A DNA stretch of 64,000 nucleotides from Haematobia irritans. Its lineage: Eukaryota > Arthropoda > Insecta > Diptera > Muscidae. The notes below the pieces were generated by a model. It was not told where the DNA came from, searched no databases, and worked only from the letters and a program-made list of their open reading frames with translations. Shown here one piece after another: positions 45,337-55,808 of the stretch (positions within the stretch are counted from its first letter, which is position 1; each line of letters starts with the position of its first letter). The position numbers were made by a program, and so were the translations under genes. Location: positions 276,018,070 through 276,082,069 of the forward strand of contig NC_134397.1 in assembly GCF_050003625.1 (NCBI RefSeq). The letters are read 5' to 3'.

Positions 45337-46181
45337 TCTGAAAAACAGGCATGGTTGTTAACTGCCATATACTAGCACAATGTACCAAATTTCAACTAAC
45401 TCGGATGAAATTTGCTCCTCCAAGAGGCTCCAAAACCAAATCTCGGGATCGGTTTATATGGGGGCTATATATGATTATGGACTGATATGGACCACTTTTA
45501 GCATGGTTGTTTAATATCATATACTACCACCACGTACCAAATTTTAACCAGATCGGATGAATTTTGCTTCTCCATAAGGCACCGGAGGTCAAATCTGGGG
45601 ATCGGATTATATGGGAGCTATATATAATTATGGACTGATATGAACCAATTCCTGCATGGTTGTTGGATAGAATATTCTACATCACGTACCAAATTTCAAC
45701 CGAATCGGATGAATTTTGCTCTTCCAAAGGGCTGCGGAGGTCAAATCTGGTGAACGGTTTATATGGGGGCTATATAAAATTATGGACCGATGTGGAGCAA
45801 TTCCTGCATGGTTGTTAAAGACCATATACTAACACTATGTACCCAATTTCAGCCGAATCGGATGAAATTTGCTTCTCATAGAGGATTCGGAAGCCAAATT
45901 TGGAGTCCTTTTATATGGGGGCTATACGTAAAAGTGGATCTATATGGCCCATTTGCAATACCATCCAACCTAAATCAATAACAACTACTTGTGCCAAGTT
46001 TCAAGTCGATAGCTTGTTTCGTTCGGAAGTTAGCGTGATTTCAACAGACGGACGGACATGCTTAGATCGACTCAGAATTTCACCACGAAGCAAAATATAT
46101 ATACTTTATGGGATCTTAGAGCAATATTTCGATGTGTTACAAACGGAATGATAAAGTTAATATATATGGTGGAGGGTATAA
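45337..46181 (-). mobile_element. HINE-A4, 3' end lost at the SINE
   Basis: Four to five units of about 152 bp with ATATACTAGCACAATGTACC, AGAGGCTCCAAAACCAAATC and GGTTTATATGGGGGCTATAT. It has the GGACGGACATGC module and right (5') end ATATGGTGGAGGGTATA. The unit order matches the reverse complement of A3. The hairpin end is absent; the SINE adjoins directly. Confidence 0.7.
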
Positions 46182-46224
46182 CAAGCGATTTTAATATATG
46201 ACACATCGATTTGTAGCTACGAAC

Positions 46225-46310
46225 TAGATTAAAAAAATGTTGAATTCTAGAAGCCCAAAAAGTCAAATCGGGAGATTGGTCTATATTATATAAGTGTACA
46301 TATTTTTTAT
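46225..46310 (-). mobile_element. HINE-G fragment
   Basis: TTCTAGAAGCCCAAAAAGTC and AAATCGGGAGATTGGTCTA are the complement of HINE-G unit phrases. Confidence 0.45.
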
Positions 46311-47800
46311 AAAAAAAGTTTATAAATTTATAAAAATGTACAAATTTAGGTACAAGTTCATATTTTATTTTTTGTGTGTATAAGTGGACCTAAAATACCT
46401 ATTGGTTTCCAATTTCAGAGAAATAAATTGTGGTGGTATCTCGACGTTTATCACAAAATATATTTTTTCAAAAAAAAAAAACCAAAAGCAAATGGTAAAA
46501 GATGGTTGTTTGTCTACAATTTCGTTTGGAAGAAAATAATAATTTTATTTTGTGTGTAGGCAAAATTATATCGGCGCAGCCAAAGGTGAAAACTTAGTAA
46601 CAGCCTCCACCAGCAAAAATCTTTCTGATCGGGAGGCAGCCTAACATTTCCTAATACAATTTAATTCAGTAAAACAATGCGGTGTCATCATATTAGATTT
46701 TTGTTTGCTCTATTTAAATCACATTATTTCCTCTTAAAGAAATTAACAATAAATAATTGCATATCTCATCCCTGCGTCTAGAGTACTTCAATCAATTGCA
46801 AGAGGCTGAATTAATACATCAATAAATTGTCTAAAAGTAAATATGGTCAGTGAAACATTGAGCATCGTCATCAGTTTTAATGTAATCAACTTGATAAAGT
46901 CGGCTGGGGGAAAAAAGGAGTTAACAAATTATGCTTACATTGCATTAACAAACTATTCCTCCGTATAAATTGGACACTGCTTCTAGAGTAAATAAAAGAC
47001 AGTTTTTTCCTAGGGGCCTTAACTGCTTGGCTATACCAATGTGGGATTTGCCCTTAGCGAGAAGGACAAAAATAATGGCAGAATGTATATTTACAGAAAT
47101 TCACCGTTCATGGGTGTACCCTGGCCAGGCATCATGGTACAAACCTTACTCCTGTCATCTTGCCTCCCCTCAATCACCAAGCGAATGCAAATTCCTACGT
47201 AAGTGGTCCTACCAAAATTTAACTATTTTTCGAGTTGTTGTAAATTTTGCTGTCGAATTGTTGTCACTGCTTTTATGATTTTTGTTGCTGTTGTTTTTTT
47301 TATTATGTTTTCTTTTTTCCCCATTTGTTGTAGTTGTGCAATCAGTCAGTCAATCAATCAATCAGAGCGTAAGTCAAACATTGACTTACAATCCAATCTG
47401 CACTCGTCGAAGCAACGCGCATTAAATTGCCGTGTTTACTTGACAACTACCTACACGGTAGCAATCACCACCTCCAACATCCCCACCCAACGTCAGAAAC
47501 CTGTGACCCCTTCAGTTCCACATGCACACCGTGCAGTAGCCAACCCTCTCTTAAGTGTCTTATATAGCCTTTTTTGAATATTCCACTGATTCTCTCACCT
47601 GGCACTCCACCGTGACTATTTCGGTGTCCATAATTTTACATGATTGCCTAGTAAACAAATGAATGCAACGAAAATGGAAAGTTGAAAGTCATTCGAAAGG
47701 TATGGGGAAAATTGAATTCATATACCATCAAATGCAATTCCCCAAGAACATAGAATATCCAATAGGAGAGAATGTACACATGTTGGAATTCATCTAGATA
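46311..47800. other. Non-coding, probably unique
   Basis: TTG-rich sequence at 47225-47310 and CAATCAGTCAGTCAATCAAT near 47337. A 102-codon frame at 46970-47278 has no recognisable domain and lacks splice-like context; I do not call it a gene. Confidence 0.4.
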
Positions 47801-47856
47801 GGTTAGGATATGTGGCAGCCCGATGTATCAGGCTCACTTAGACTATTCAGTCCGTT
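47801..47856 (-). mobile_element. SINE tail fragment abutting MITE-P2
   Basis: GGTTAGGATATGTGGCAGCC, CGATGTATCAGGCTCACTTA, GACTATTCAGTCC. It stops where MITE-P2 starts and does not resume beyond it. Confidence 0.7.
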
Positions 47857-48749
47857 CACTCAGAGAAGAGTGAACCCATTAGCGAGTTATTTTTAACTAA
47901 CCAGTGTTTATATTGAACTTCGTATGTCGCTAAAGAAGCATGTAGCCATAGTAAGTCCAACATTTTCCTATAGGTTAGTTGTTTTAACTTTTGTCAAGTA
48001 CAAATTTAAATGTAAAAAATTAAATAAATAATACATTTTTTGAAAACGAAAAAATTAATGTTCTGGATTTCCTAGACCACCTTGGAGCAAAGAGACCTCA
48101 AGGGGGAGGATCCCATTTCTACATGTCATATTATATTTAGCACAAACCACTTACTTTTCTGTACTACAAATCCTTTAGAATCATTTATTAGATTTTATTT
48201 TTATCATTTTATAAAAATTTACCTTTGGTCCAGACGGAGGATCGAACCGCGTACACACTATCCACTGGGTCACTTAGCTCTTACACTCATCAACAACCAA
48301 ATGTGACTTTGTTTATTATTTTCTTGCTTGGCTGCATGTATTCATTAACATATACAGTCAAGGGTGTCTATTTTTAGAAACACCACACGAGCACATGTTT
48401 CGGAGACGAACTATTGTCTAGAAGTAGATTCACTCAACGGTAGTTAGAATTGACATTCATCGTTAGTTTATTTATACTAAAAATGGAAATTTCGTGTCCA
48501 ACTAGACTTCGTAATATGGCACAGTAAAAGTTCAGTAAAGCTGAGAAACTTCTTCGTACGTTGGAGAAAATATGTACTCGCTATTATTATATTTGCTTCA
48601 GTCCATTTACGAACCCTTAGGGAGTTCTTAACCATTTTGCTGGTAATAGCCGTAAATTCAATTTACTCCTACTGAGTTAATTTTGTTCATCAATAGTTAA
48701 ATTTAACTAACTGCGAGTAAAATTTTGAACTACATTTTTGTTTCTTGGT
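47857..48749 (+). mobile_element. MITE-P2, flanked by TT, with tRNA-like core
   Basis: The ends are CACTCAGAGAAGAGTGAACC and TTTTTGTTTCTTGGTG, with TT on both sides (47855-47856, 48750-48751). Inverted inner parts read TATTGAACTTCGTATGTCGC and AACTAGACTTCGTAATATGG. The core (48150-48300) relates to the cores of L1/L2. Minus-strand CAGTGGATAGTG and GGTTCGATCCTCC there resemble A and B boxes, unusually close together. 893 bp, no transposase. Confidence 0.65.
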
Positions 48750-48751
48750 GT

Positions 48752-48975
48752 TTTATTCGATCTTATTTCTTTTTAATAATAAAAGTCAATATAATAATAA
48801 TTGTTTTGTGATCATTGTCTCATATGTAAGTTAAAGATAGTTGTTGCTTGTTAATATTATGTTCGCCTGGTAGATTGTAGTTTTAAATTAAGAAGTTTAT
48901 TATATTGTATGTATTTATAAAATGCTAATTGTTTAAAAAAACTAATTAATTATAATAATATTATAGATCAAATAA
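48752..48975. other. AT-rich non-coding
   Basis: TAATAATA-type sequence, nothing recognised. Confidence 0.4.
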
Positions 48976-49112
48976 CCCTCTGAAATGTCACCAGCATTAC
49001 TGAGGTGGGATAATCCACCGCTGAAAAACTTTTTGGTGTTCGGTCGAAGAAGGAATCGAACCCACGTCCTTGTGTATGCAAGTTGGGCGTGCTAACCATT
49101 GTACCACGGTGG
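48976..49112 (-). mobile_element. SINE 5' portion with tRNA-like head, inverted
   Basis: Minus strand: CCACCGTGGTACAATGGTTA (A box region), CACGCCCAACTTGCATACAC, GTGGGTTCGATTCC (B box), then TCGACCGAACACCAAAAAGT and GGTGGATTATCCCACCTCAG. Ends at CTCTGAAATGTCACC/CCAGCATTACTGAGG. It is cut at its 3' side. Confidence 0.8.
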
Positions 49113-49168
49113 TAGAGGTGTGCACGTGAGTAATATTTAACTCTCGCACACTCACGACGGAAAAAAAA
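49113..49168 (+). mobile_element. hAT-like MITE, 5' end only
   Basis: TAGAGGTGTGCACGTGAGTA, then ATATTTAACTCTCGCACACTC, the same end as 34621. It starts exactly at the SINE head and gives way to L-type sequence. Confidence 0.6.
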
Positions 49169-49503
49169 TCATCTCTGTAACTTATACTCCCGAACATATT
49201 TTGCTTCAAGCATATATATTTAATTTGTTCAAATAAAAATTTGTTTGTACTGTGGAAACATATTAAGCATATCCTATTTTAAGGTCCCAAATAGTTAATT
49301 CCAGTTTCTAAACATTTGTTTGCTTGCAGCATAATATCTTAAATATAATACAAATAAAACATATTTTTGTAATTTAATTGAATATTACGTTCCAAATATT
49401 TATTTATATACCATATATCGGAAAGTATATAAGCAATTACCAATGTTTACTCAGCAACCTACACTGTTTGTAATAAATCGTGCTGTTTTACATATCTATA
49501 CTC

Positions 49504-49538
<35 letters not shown>

Positions 49539-49600
49539 GTTTCTAAACATATATGTTTATCCAATAGAAATTTCAAAATTTCTAATATATGTTTATACGC
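49169..49600 (-). mobile_element. L4, degraded L element with (CT)n
   Basis: CTGTAACTTATACTCCCGAA, TTTTGCTTCAAGCATATATA match the L1 end. Later words such as AAACATATATGTTTATCC continue the family style. A (CT)n microsatellite of about 16 units lies at 49505-49536. Confidence 0.55.
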
Positions 49601-49643
49601 AATTTCTACATTTTATTCCTGAAGAATTATTTTTATTATTATT

Positions 49644-50780
49644 TATACCCTAAACCACATAGTGGTCAGGGTATAATAAGTTTGATCGGCCAAAGCATCT
49701 GCCTACCAGAAATATTGATTTTAGACCCCATAAAATATATACCGATCGACTCAGAATCACCTCCTGAGTCGATCTAGCGCTTGGTGTCCGTCCGTCCGTC
49801 CGTCTGTCCATGTATTTGTTGTTCACAGGATTCCGGTCGCAATTATTAACCGATATTGATGAAATTTGGTACAGGGAGTTTGTTGGGCACAAGGACGAAC
49901 GCTATTGAATTTGGAAGAAATCGGATCAAATTTAGATATAGCTCCCATATATATGTATCGCCAGATTTCGACAAATGGGGTCACGTTGCGCGTTTTTTCA
50001 AACGGATCGTCACCAAATTTGGCAAAAGGTAATATTTTCCATCGCCATTCAAGTCTGCAAAATTGCATCCAAATCGGTTCAGATTTAGATATAACTCTCA
50101 TATATATGTATCGCCCGATTTTCCCAAATTTGGCCACAAAACCTTTATTTATCAACCGATCTTACTCAAATTTTGCTAAATTTTGTCTTCTATAGCACTA
50201 ACTATATGTGCAAAAAATCATCGAAATCGGTTCAGATTTAGATATAGCTCCCATATATATGTATAGCACGATTATCCCAAATTTAGCCATAAAACCCTTA
50301 TTTATCAACCGATCTTACTAAAAGTTGGCTAGATCCAGTCCTCTATAGTACTAACTATATGTGCAAAATTTCATCGAAATCGGTTCAGATGTAGATATAG
50401 CCCCATATATGTATCACCCGATTTTGAAAAATTCGCCCCTAATAACCTAATGTTTGACCATACAAGCCTCATTTCTTAACTGATCTTACTCAAATCTTGC
50501 CAAGGTAACCTTTTGTGGTATTAATCAAACCTGCAAAATATTATGCAAATTGGTTCAGATTTAGATATAGCTTCCATATATATGCTCGATTTTCCCAAAT
50601 TTGGCCATAGTACTCTTATTTATTAACCAATGTTACTCAAATTTTGATGTACTAGCCGATCGTACTTATACGTATTTGTACCTCTTACATAAGAATATTG
50701 CTCGATTTTTACAAATTTGTATTTATTACCCACACTAATTGGGCGATTTTCTCTTTTTTAATAATGGGCTCAATATTAGT
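49644..50780 (+). mobile_element. HINE-H, 153-bp inner units
   Basis: The 5' end is TATACCCTAAACCACATAGTG. The CTGAGTCGATCTAGCGC/GTGTCCGTCCGTCCGTC module lies at 49764-49806. The phrase TCGGTTCAGATTTAGATATA recurs at about 50074, 50227 and 50380, with weaker copies at 49919 and 50550; steps are 152-155 bp, the last about 170. No hairpin 3' end is visible, so it is truncated or eroded. Confidence 0.7.
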
Positions 50781-50825
50781 GGCATACTAACCCCGTAGTT
50801 GCAATATCAACACAGCCAGTGTTGC

Positions 50826-51518
50826 TAGAAGTAGGGGAAATTCCCTATATGTAGGGTTTTTCTAATATTTAGCGTCTTGTAGGGACGTAGGGCCACAATG
50901 TAGGACATTTTCACTCAACACAATTTGTAATAATTTTTACATACTGGTGGCTCTAGAGGAGGAAATTAGAAGCCAACAAGGCTTGATCTTTAACAATGTG
51001 TGGTAAACTTTATTCCTGTAGAGAATTTTGTCAACATTTTATTTCTATAGAACATTTTGTCAAAATTGTACTTCTATAGAAATTTGTTCAAAATATTATT
51101 TCTATAAAAAATGTTATCAAAATTTTATTTCTGTGGAATTTTTTCTCAAAATTGTATTTATATAGAATTTATTGTCAAAATTTTATTTCTATAGAAAAAT
51201 TTCTCACAAAAATTTGTTTATAGAAACTTTTTCCAAAATTTTATTTTTATAGAGATTTAACAAAAACGATTACTAATTTAGGTAGAATTCTACCAACTGT
51301 GGCAACCGTGGTGGTAATACAAATGTATATTCTAAGTTATATACGTTGCATATTCATGTTTTAAGATAATAAAATTCTTAGAACCATTTTTGTTTTGTAA
51401 AATTTTTTAAATTTAACGAAAAATATAGTAGGGAAAATTGTTTGGGAATGTATGGGAAAGTAGGGAACTTTTTTTGTCCTTGTAGGGTAAACCGAATATT
51501 TTTCGTGGCAACATTGAC
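50826..51518. mobile_element. Element R with weak terminal inverted repeat
   Basis: CAGTGTTGCTAGAAGTAGGG at the left and the complement of AGTCAATGTTGCCAC at the right form a short imperfect inverted repeat. TAGGG words occur near both ends (GGAAATTCCCTATATGTAGG; AAGTAGGGAACTTTTTTTG). The middle is a 29-bp minisatellite. Confidence 0.45.
51000..51260. repeat. Degenerate 29-bp minisatellite
   Basis: About nine units of TTTTATTTCTATAGAA plus CATTTTGTCAAAA type, the reverse complement of the 19.6-20.1 kb unit, with many substitutions. Confidence 0.75.
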
Positions 51519-52644
51519 TATGAGCTATAGTCAGATTGACACAAAGCACCCATAGACATGTACCCCTTAATTTTCTTAAATATGCAACAGCGGTTTATCT
51601 CCCAGACCTATACTGATATTTAATACAAATTCGAATGCTTTATTTGGTAACTGATGGCAACTCTGATAGATAAAATATTACGTTGTTTGGCCATTAAAGC
51701 GTCATATTTGTCTTCTGAATAATTCAAATTACGAATATTGATTGACGAAAATATTCACGCACATCTGTACATATACATATATACACGGACCAATTCACGA
51801 ATGTACACATATACATACGTAAGTACGTGAGTGAGTGTGTGCAAAAATCCCCACAAACAATCACAAAACAAAAAAAAAACAAGAACATTGCAAAACTCCA
51901 AATTAAACGCGGTTGGGGTTGTACACAGGTCAAACAGACATCATCAACGCCACTACCATACCATACGGCATCGACATCACCAATCAACCAAGAACGCTAA
52001 CGATGATGGCAAACGTCAACATGCCACCATTGCTGAGGTGTTACCAATACCGAATGCATTGCATGGAAATGGATTGGCTAGAAGAGCGGTGCATTCCGGC
52101 ACCCATCCGATATGAGTGAATGCCAGCTAGAATTTTATACTTGCAATCAGCGTCTGTTGACCACGGAAATACTAGTAACTTATTAAACACTTCACCACAC
52201 AACATTGCACTGTTCCACCTTCTCCGACATGTACCACCCTCCCCCCATCACATTGCCCCTGAGCCTAAATGGATGAACTCTTTACCCAAAAGCAAAAACA
52301 ACAAAATATAAAATACCAACTTGATTGTAATCTCAGCACATATACGTGAAGGTGTACATATGTGCGTGTGTGTATTTATTTGTCGACACATTTGCCGATA
52401 TTTTTAAATGTCCCCCTGTAGTGCTTCAGTTGGATATTGCGGTTGTAGGAAGTGTGTATGCGTGCAAATTTGTACAAAATTCCATAGTTGAGTACTCGAA
52501 CTACCTATAATTGAATTATTATGGAGTAGGTATGCGCACTGGTAGCAAAAGCTTCATACCGAAATTTGTCATTGAAATTAAAACAACGGAACAATTTCGT
52601 ATATATAATTAAATCGCTCATTATTATTAGGAGTTTTCTGTATA
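51519..52644. other. Non-coding, probably unique
   Basis: Includes ATACATATATACACGG-type simple sequence near 51775. A GC-richer part at 51900-52270 has overlapping short frames but no domain and no splice pattern I trust. Confidence 0.4.
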
Positions 52645-52920
52645 ATTTCTTCTTTCGAAGAAAATTTACTATAAATTTGTCTTTAGAGAAAATTTCATAG
52701 AAATTTAGTCTTTCGAGGAATTTTCATAGAAATTTAGTCTTTCGTGGAATTTTCATAGAAATTTTGTCTTTCTAGGAATTTTCATAGAAATTTTGTCTTT
52801 CGAGGAATTTTGATAGAAATTTTGTCCGTCGTCAAAATTTCATAGAAATTTTGTCTTTCGTCATCTTTTTATAGATGTTTTGCTTTTAGAGAAAATTTCA
52901 TCGAAATTTTGGCTTTTTAG
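52645..52920. repeat. Second 29-bp minisatellite type
   Basis: The unit TTTCGAGGAATTTTCATAG plus AAATTTAGTC repeats about nine times with variation. The part ATAGAAATTTTGTC aligns with the 29-bp unit at 51.0 kb, so the arrays are probably related. Confidence 0.75.
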
Positions 52921-53263
52921 AAAGAGCCCTCCGGTAATCAAATGTAAATTAATCTTTTTTCTTTGATATCATTGCTAGTTACCGTGATATTACCATTGCG
53001 TTCAAGAATTGGATGAACTAACTGAAAACTGTAGGTAAGAGTTGATCGAAATCACGGCGCATTGGTAGAATTCTAGCTGTTTATCTAAACATATCGCGAG
53101 AAAGGATACAACAGATATTGAAAAAATGACCTTGGACCAGAGAGTAAGAAATACAAGAAGAAGAGTAATGGAAACATTTATAAAAAATAACATTTTTATT
53201 ACCAAGTAAAAAAAACCTATAGCCTATTTTCAGTTTCGTTTGTCTTGTATTTCCTACTCTCTA
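52921..53263. other. Non-coding, nothing firm
   Basis: AGAGTAAGAAATACAAG (53138-53154) and CTTGTATTTCCTACTCTCT (53245-53262) form an inverted pair; L2 inserted right at the second. Possibly the remains of an older foldback. Confidence 0.35.
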
Positions 53264-54241
53264 CACGGATGAAAAAGACTGTTTTTAATATGTTTGGCTA
53301 TAAACATTATATGTTTGGAACACAAATTTTTAAACACAATATTTTTGAGTGCAAGCATATAATGTTCATAAACTAGCATAACATGTTTGGGACATATATG
53401 TTAATATGTTAGAACATATTATGTTTGGGACATAAAATGTTTGTAAATATAATATGCTTGGATGCAAACATATATTAATTTAGAAAAAGCCTATAAACAT
53501 ATATGTGTTTAGTAGCTTGGAGCGCTATTTAACAGGGAGCGATATTGAATTAAGTTGGTGGTTGTTGCTTGTTATTACAAAATTAACATTTTATTTTTCC
53601 TTGGGCAATTGATCAGCTACTTCTTTGATCCTTACAAACTGTGTGGTCCGCTGTTCGAATCCCCGTCCGGCAAAAGGTAAAATTAAAATAAAAAAAATCA
53701 TAAAATTGAATAATTTCTTCTACAATGTTTGTATCACAGAAAAAAGTGCTAAGAACTAAAAAATCTCGTGGAAGTGAGAAAGATGTGGGGGAATATACAA
53801 TTAGGCAGAAACAAAATTTTGATCATTCAGGTCGAAAACCTATGTTGTTAGCACCTATATTACCTGTTTATTTTCATAATTCATTATGATTGTAAATATA
53901 TAAATAAATAAATAAAATTTTGAGCACAATATTGTTTGGGAGATTTTTTTTAAGCATATAATATTTTTGGGTGCAAAATGCTTCCAAACATATTATATGT
54001 TCACATAATAACATATTGTTTTTTGGAAGACAACATTATTGAATTTGGATGCAAAAATACAAAATGTTTGGAACTTAGACTACCCAAACATATATTGTTT
54101 AGACCAATATGCTTTCAAACATATTATATATTGGAAGAGATCAAACATATAAATGTTTGGGCAATAGCCAAAAATGTATATGCTGTATATGCAAAATATG
54201 TTTGGGAGTATATGTTACAGAAGCGATTTTTTGTGAGCGTG
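53264..54241 (+). mobile_element. L2, near-identical inverted partner of L1
   Basis: The ends are CACGGATGAAAAAGACTG and GATTTTTTGTGAGCGTG, flanked by TA (53262-53263, 54242-54243). 978 bp against 975 for L1, with few differences along the parts compared. The tRNA-like core lies at 53600-53820 (TGTTCGAATCCCCGTCCGG near 53652). The 70-codon stretch also seen in L1 is iteron sequence, not a gene. Confidence 0.8.
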
Positions 54242-54399
54242 TACTTGCATGGATTTGGAGGATTTATTCACAAAATTTGGAAAGCTATTTTGAACCTATT
54301 TACATTCCTAAAAAAATAGGACAAATCGGGGTGTGTTTTTTCATATTTTGGAAATACGGTACAAAAGTCAGCTAGAAACACTGACTAAAGCCATTAAAG

Positions 54400-54729
54400 G
54401 TCCAAACAATTCAAAAGCTCATTTATGTACAAAGTTATTATAGGGGAAAATGCCAGTACTGAAGCCCTGGGCTCCAGACATTTTGGCATCAGATCATTGA
54501 CATTCCAAATGGACTCAACGCCATCACATTGAGTAGGTGCTAATCAAAAAGGTGGTCCATTGCTTCATTTCGACCGCACAAATTCAAAATTTCCGCATCA
54601 CAATCCGTTGGACTTTTACGCTTGGGTGATTTCGGAGAGAAAGGCTGGTACTAAAAATACCAACGTATCGATCATCCCAATACGGAGCTTTGCAGGGAAT
54701 GGGCCAAACAAACGCAGTGCTTTCATATA
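54400..54729 (+). pseudogene. Tc1-like transposase remnant, C-terminal part
   Basis: In the frame 54560-54769 the peptide FPHHNPLDFYAWVISERKAG corresponds to the NPLDxxxW region with the last acidic catalytic residue. It is followed by GTKNTNVSIIPIRS (the HLKxAL region, shifted). CCAAATGGACTCAACGCC (54510) probably belongs too. Same family style as 3.2-4.1 kb. L3 cuts it at 54730. Confidence 0.55.
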
Positions 54730-55174
54730 CGCGGACGAAAAAGACTGTTTTTCATATGTTTGGTGGTAAAAATTATATGTTTGGAACTCAAATTTTTTAA
54801 GTGCAAGCATATAATGTTCATAAACTAGCATAACATGTTTGGGACATATATGTTAATATGTTAACTAGAACATATTATGTTTGGGACATAAAATATTTGT
54901 AAATATAATATGCTTAGATGCAAACATATATTAATTTGGAAATAGCCTATAAACATATATGTGTTTAGAAAGAGAAACCTAGAGAGTACGCTGCAAGTAA
55001 AATAATGGAAGTAACCAATTGGCGCTTTATCCCCACAAAGAAAATTTTATTAAAATTTTTTACTACAAGTGTATGCCCTAAGGTGAAACATAATATGTTT
55101 GAACAATACAAACAATATTTTGTTTGGACCAATCCTGAAAATATATATGCGTGAAGCAAAATGTGTTTGTGGGA
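54730..55174 (+). mobile_element. L3, internally deleted L element
   Basis: It starts CGCGGACGAAAAAGACTG after TA, follows L2 for about 240 bp (AACTAGCATAACATGTTTGG), then lacks the tRNA-like core and resumes with AATATTTTGTTTGGACC. Its far end runs into the SINE at 55175. Confidence 0.65.
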
Positions 55175-55419
55175 GTCACCGTGGTGCAATGGTTATCATG
55201 CCCACCTTGCATACACAAGGTCGTGGGTTCGATTCCTGCTTCGACCAAACACCAAAAAGTTTTTCAGCGGTGGGTTATCCCATCTCAGTAATGCTGGTGA
55301 CATTTTTGAGTGTTTCAAAGCTTCTCTAAGTTTTTGAGTGTTTCAAAGCTTCTCTAAGTGGTTTCACTGCAGCACTCAGTGATAAGAGAGAAGTTCACCA
55401 ATGTGGTATCACAATGCAC
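55175..55419 (+). mobile_element. SINE with intact A/B boxes and a 28-bp duplication
   Basis: GTCACCGTGGTGCAATGG, TTGCATACACAAGGTCG, GGGTTCGATTCCTGCTTCG give the best tRNA-like head here. A 28-bp unit (TTTTTGAGTGTTTCAAAGCT...) is exactly doubled at 55303-55358. The part holding CTATAAAAAGGAGGTCC is deleted, and the copy ends at ATCACAATGCACT without tail. Confidence 0.8.
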
Positions 55420-55808
55420 TATGGGCGGAAATAGCAAAACAGCGGCAAAAAGTCAAATTTTCAAAATGAAAAATTATTGGATATTCCAATTGAAATTACT
55501 ATACAATATCTTGGATAGTAAAAATCGAAAGTTAATTTAAAACTTGGCAATCCTGTTCAGGAGAAAAAGGCTGCCAATGTTTGCCAAAATTTATGCCAGT
55601 TGCGTTTAATCAAGGCGAACAAAAATTGACAAATTTCGTGCTTAATTTTTTTCGCAACAAAAGTGAATAAAGAAAACTTTTAAATGTAGATTCTAAGAGG
55701 AGGTTTAGTAGTTCAAAATGTTGTAAGGACTTTACAAAATATTTGTGTTTTTGAACTTGAATTTATGGATTCAAAAGTGCGGGTTATATGTGAAAATTGT
55801 AACACATA
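55420..55808. other. Non-coding, nothing recognised
   Basis: No ends, no coding signal. Confidence 0.4.

Noticed and set aside
46970..47278. 102-codon frame as a possible host exon
   Set aside because: No recognisable protein motif, no convincing splice sites, and TTG simple sequence at its end.
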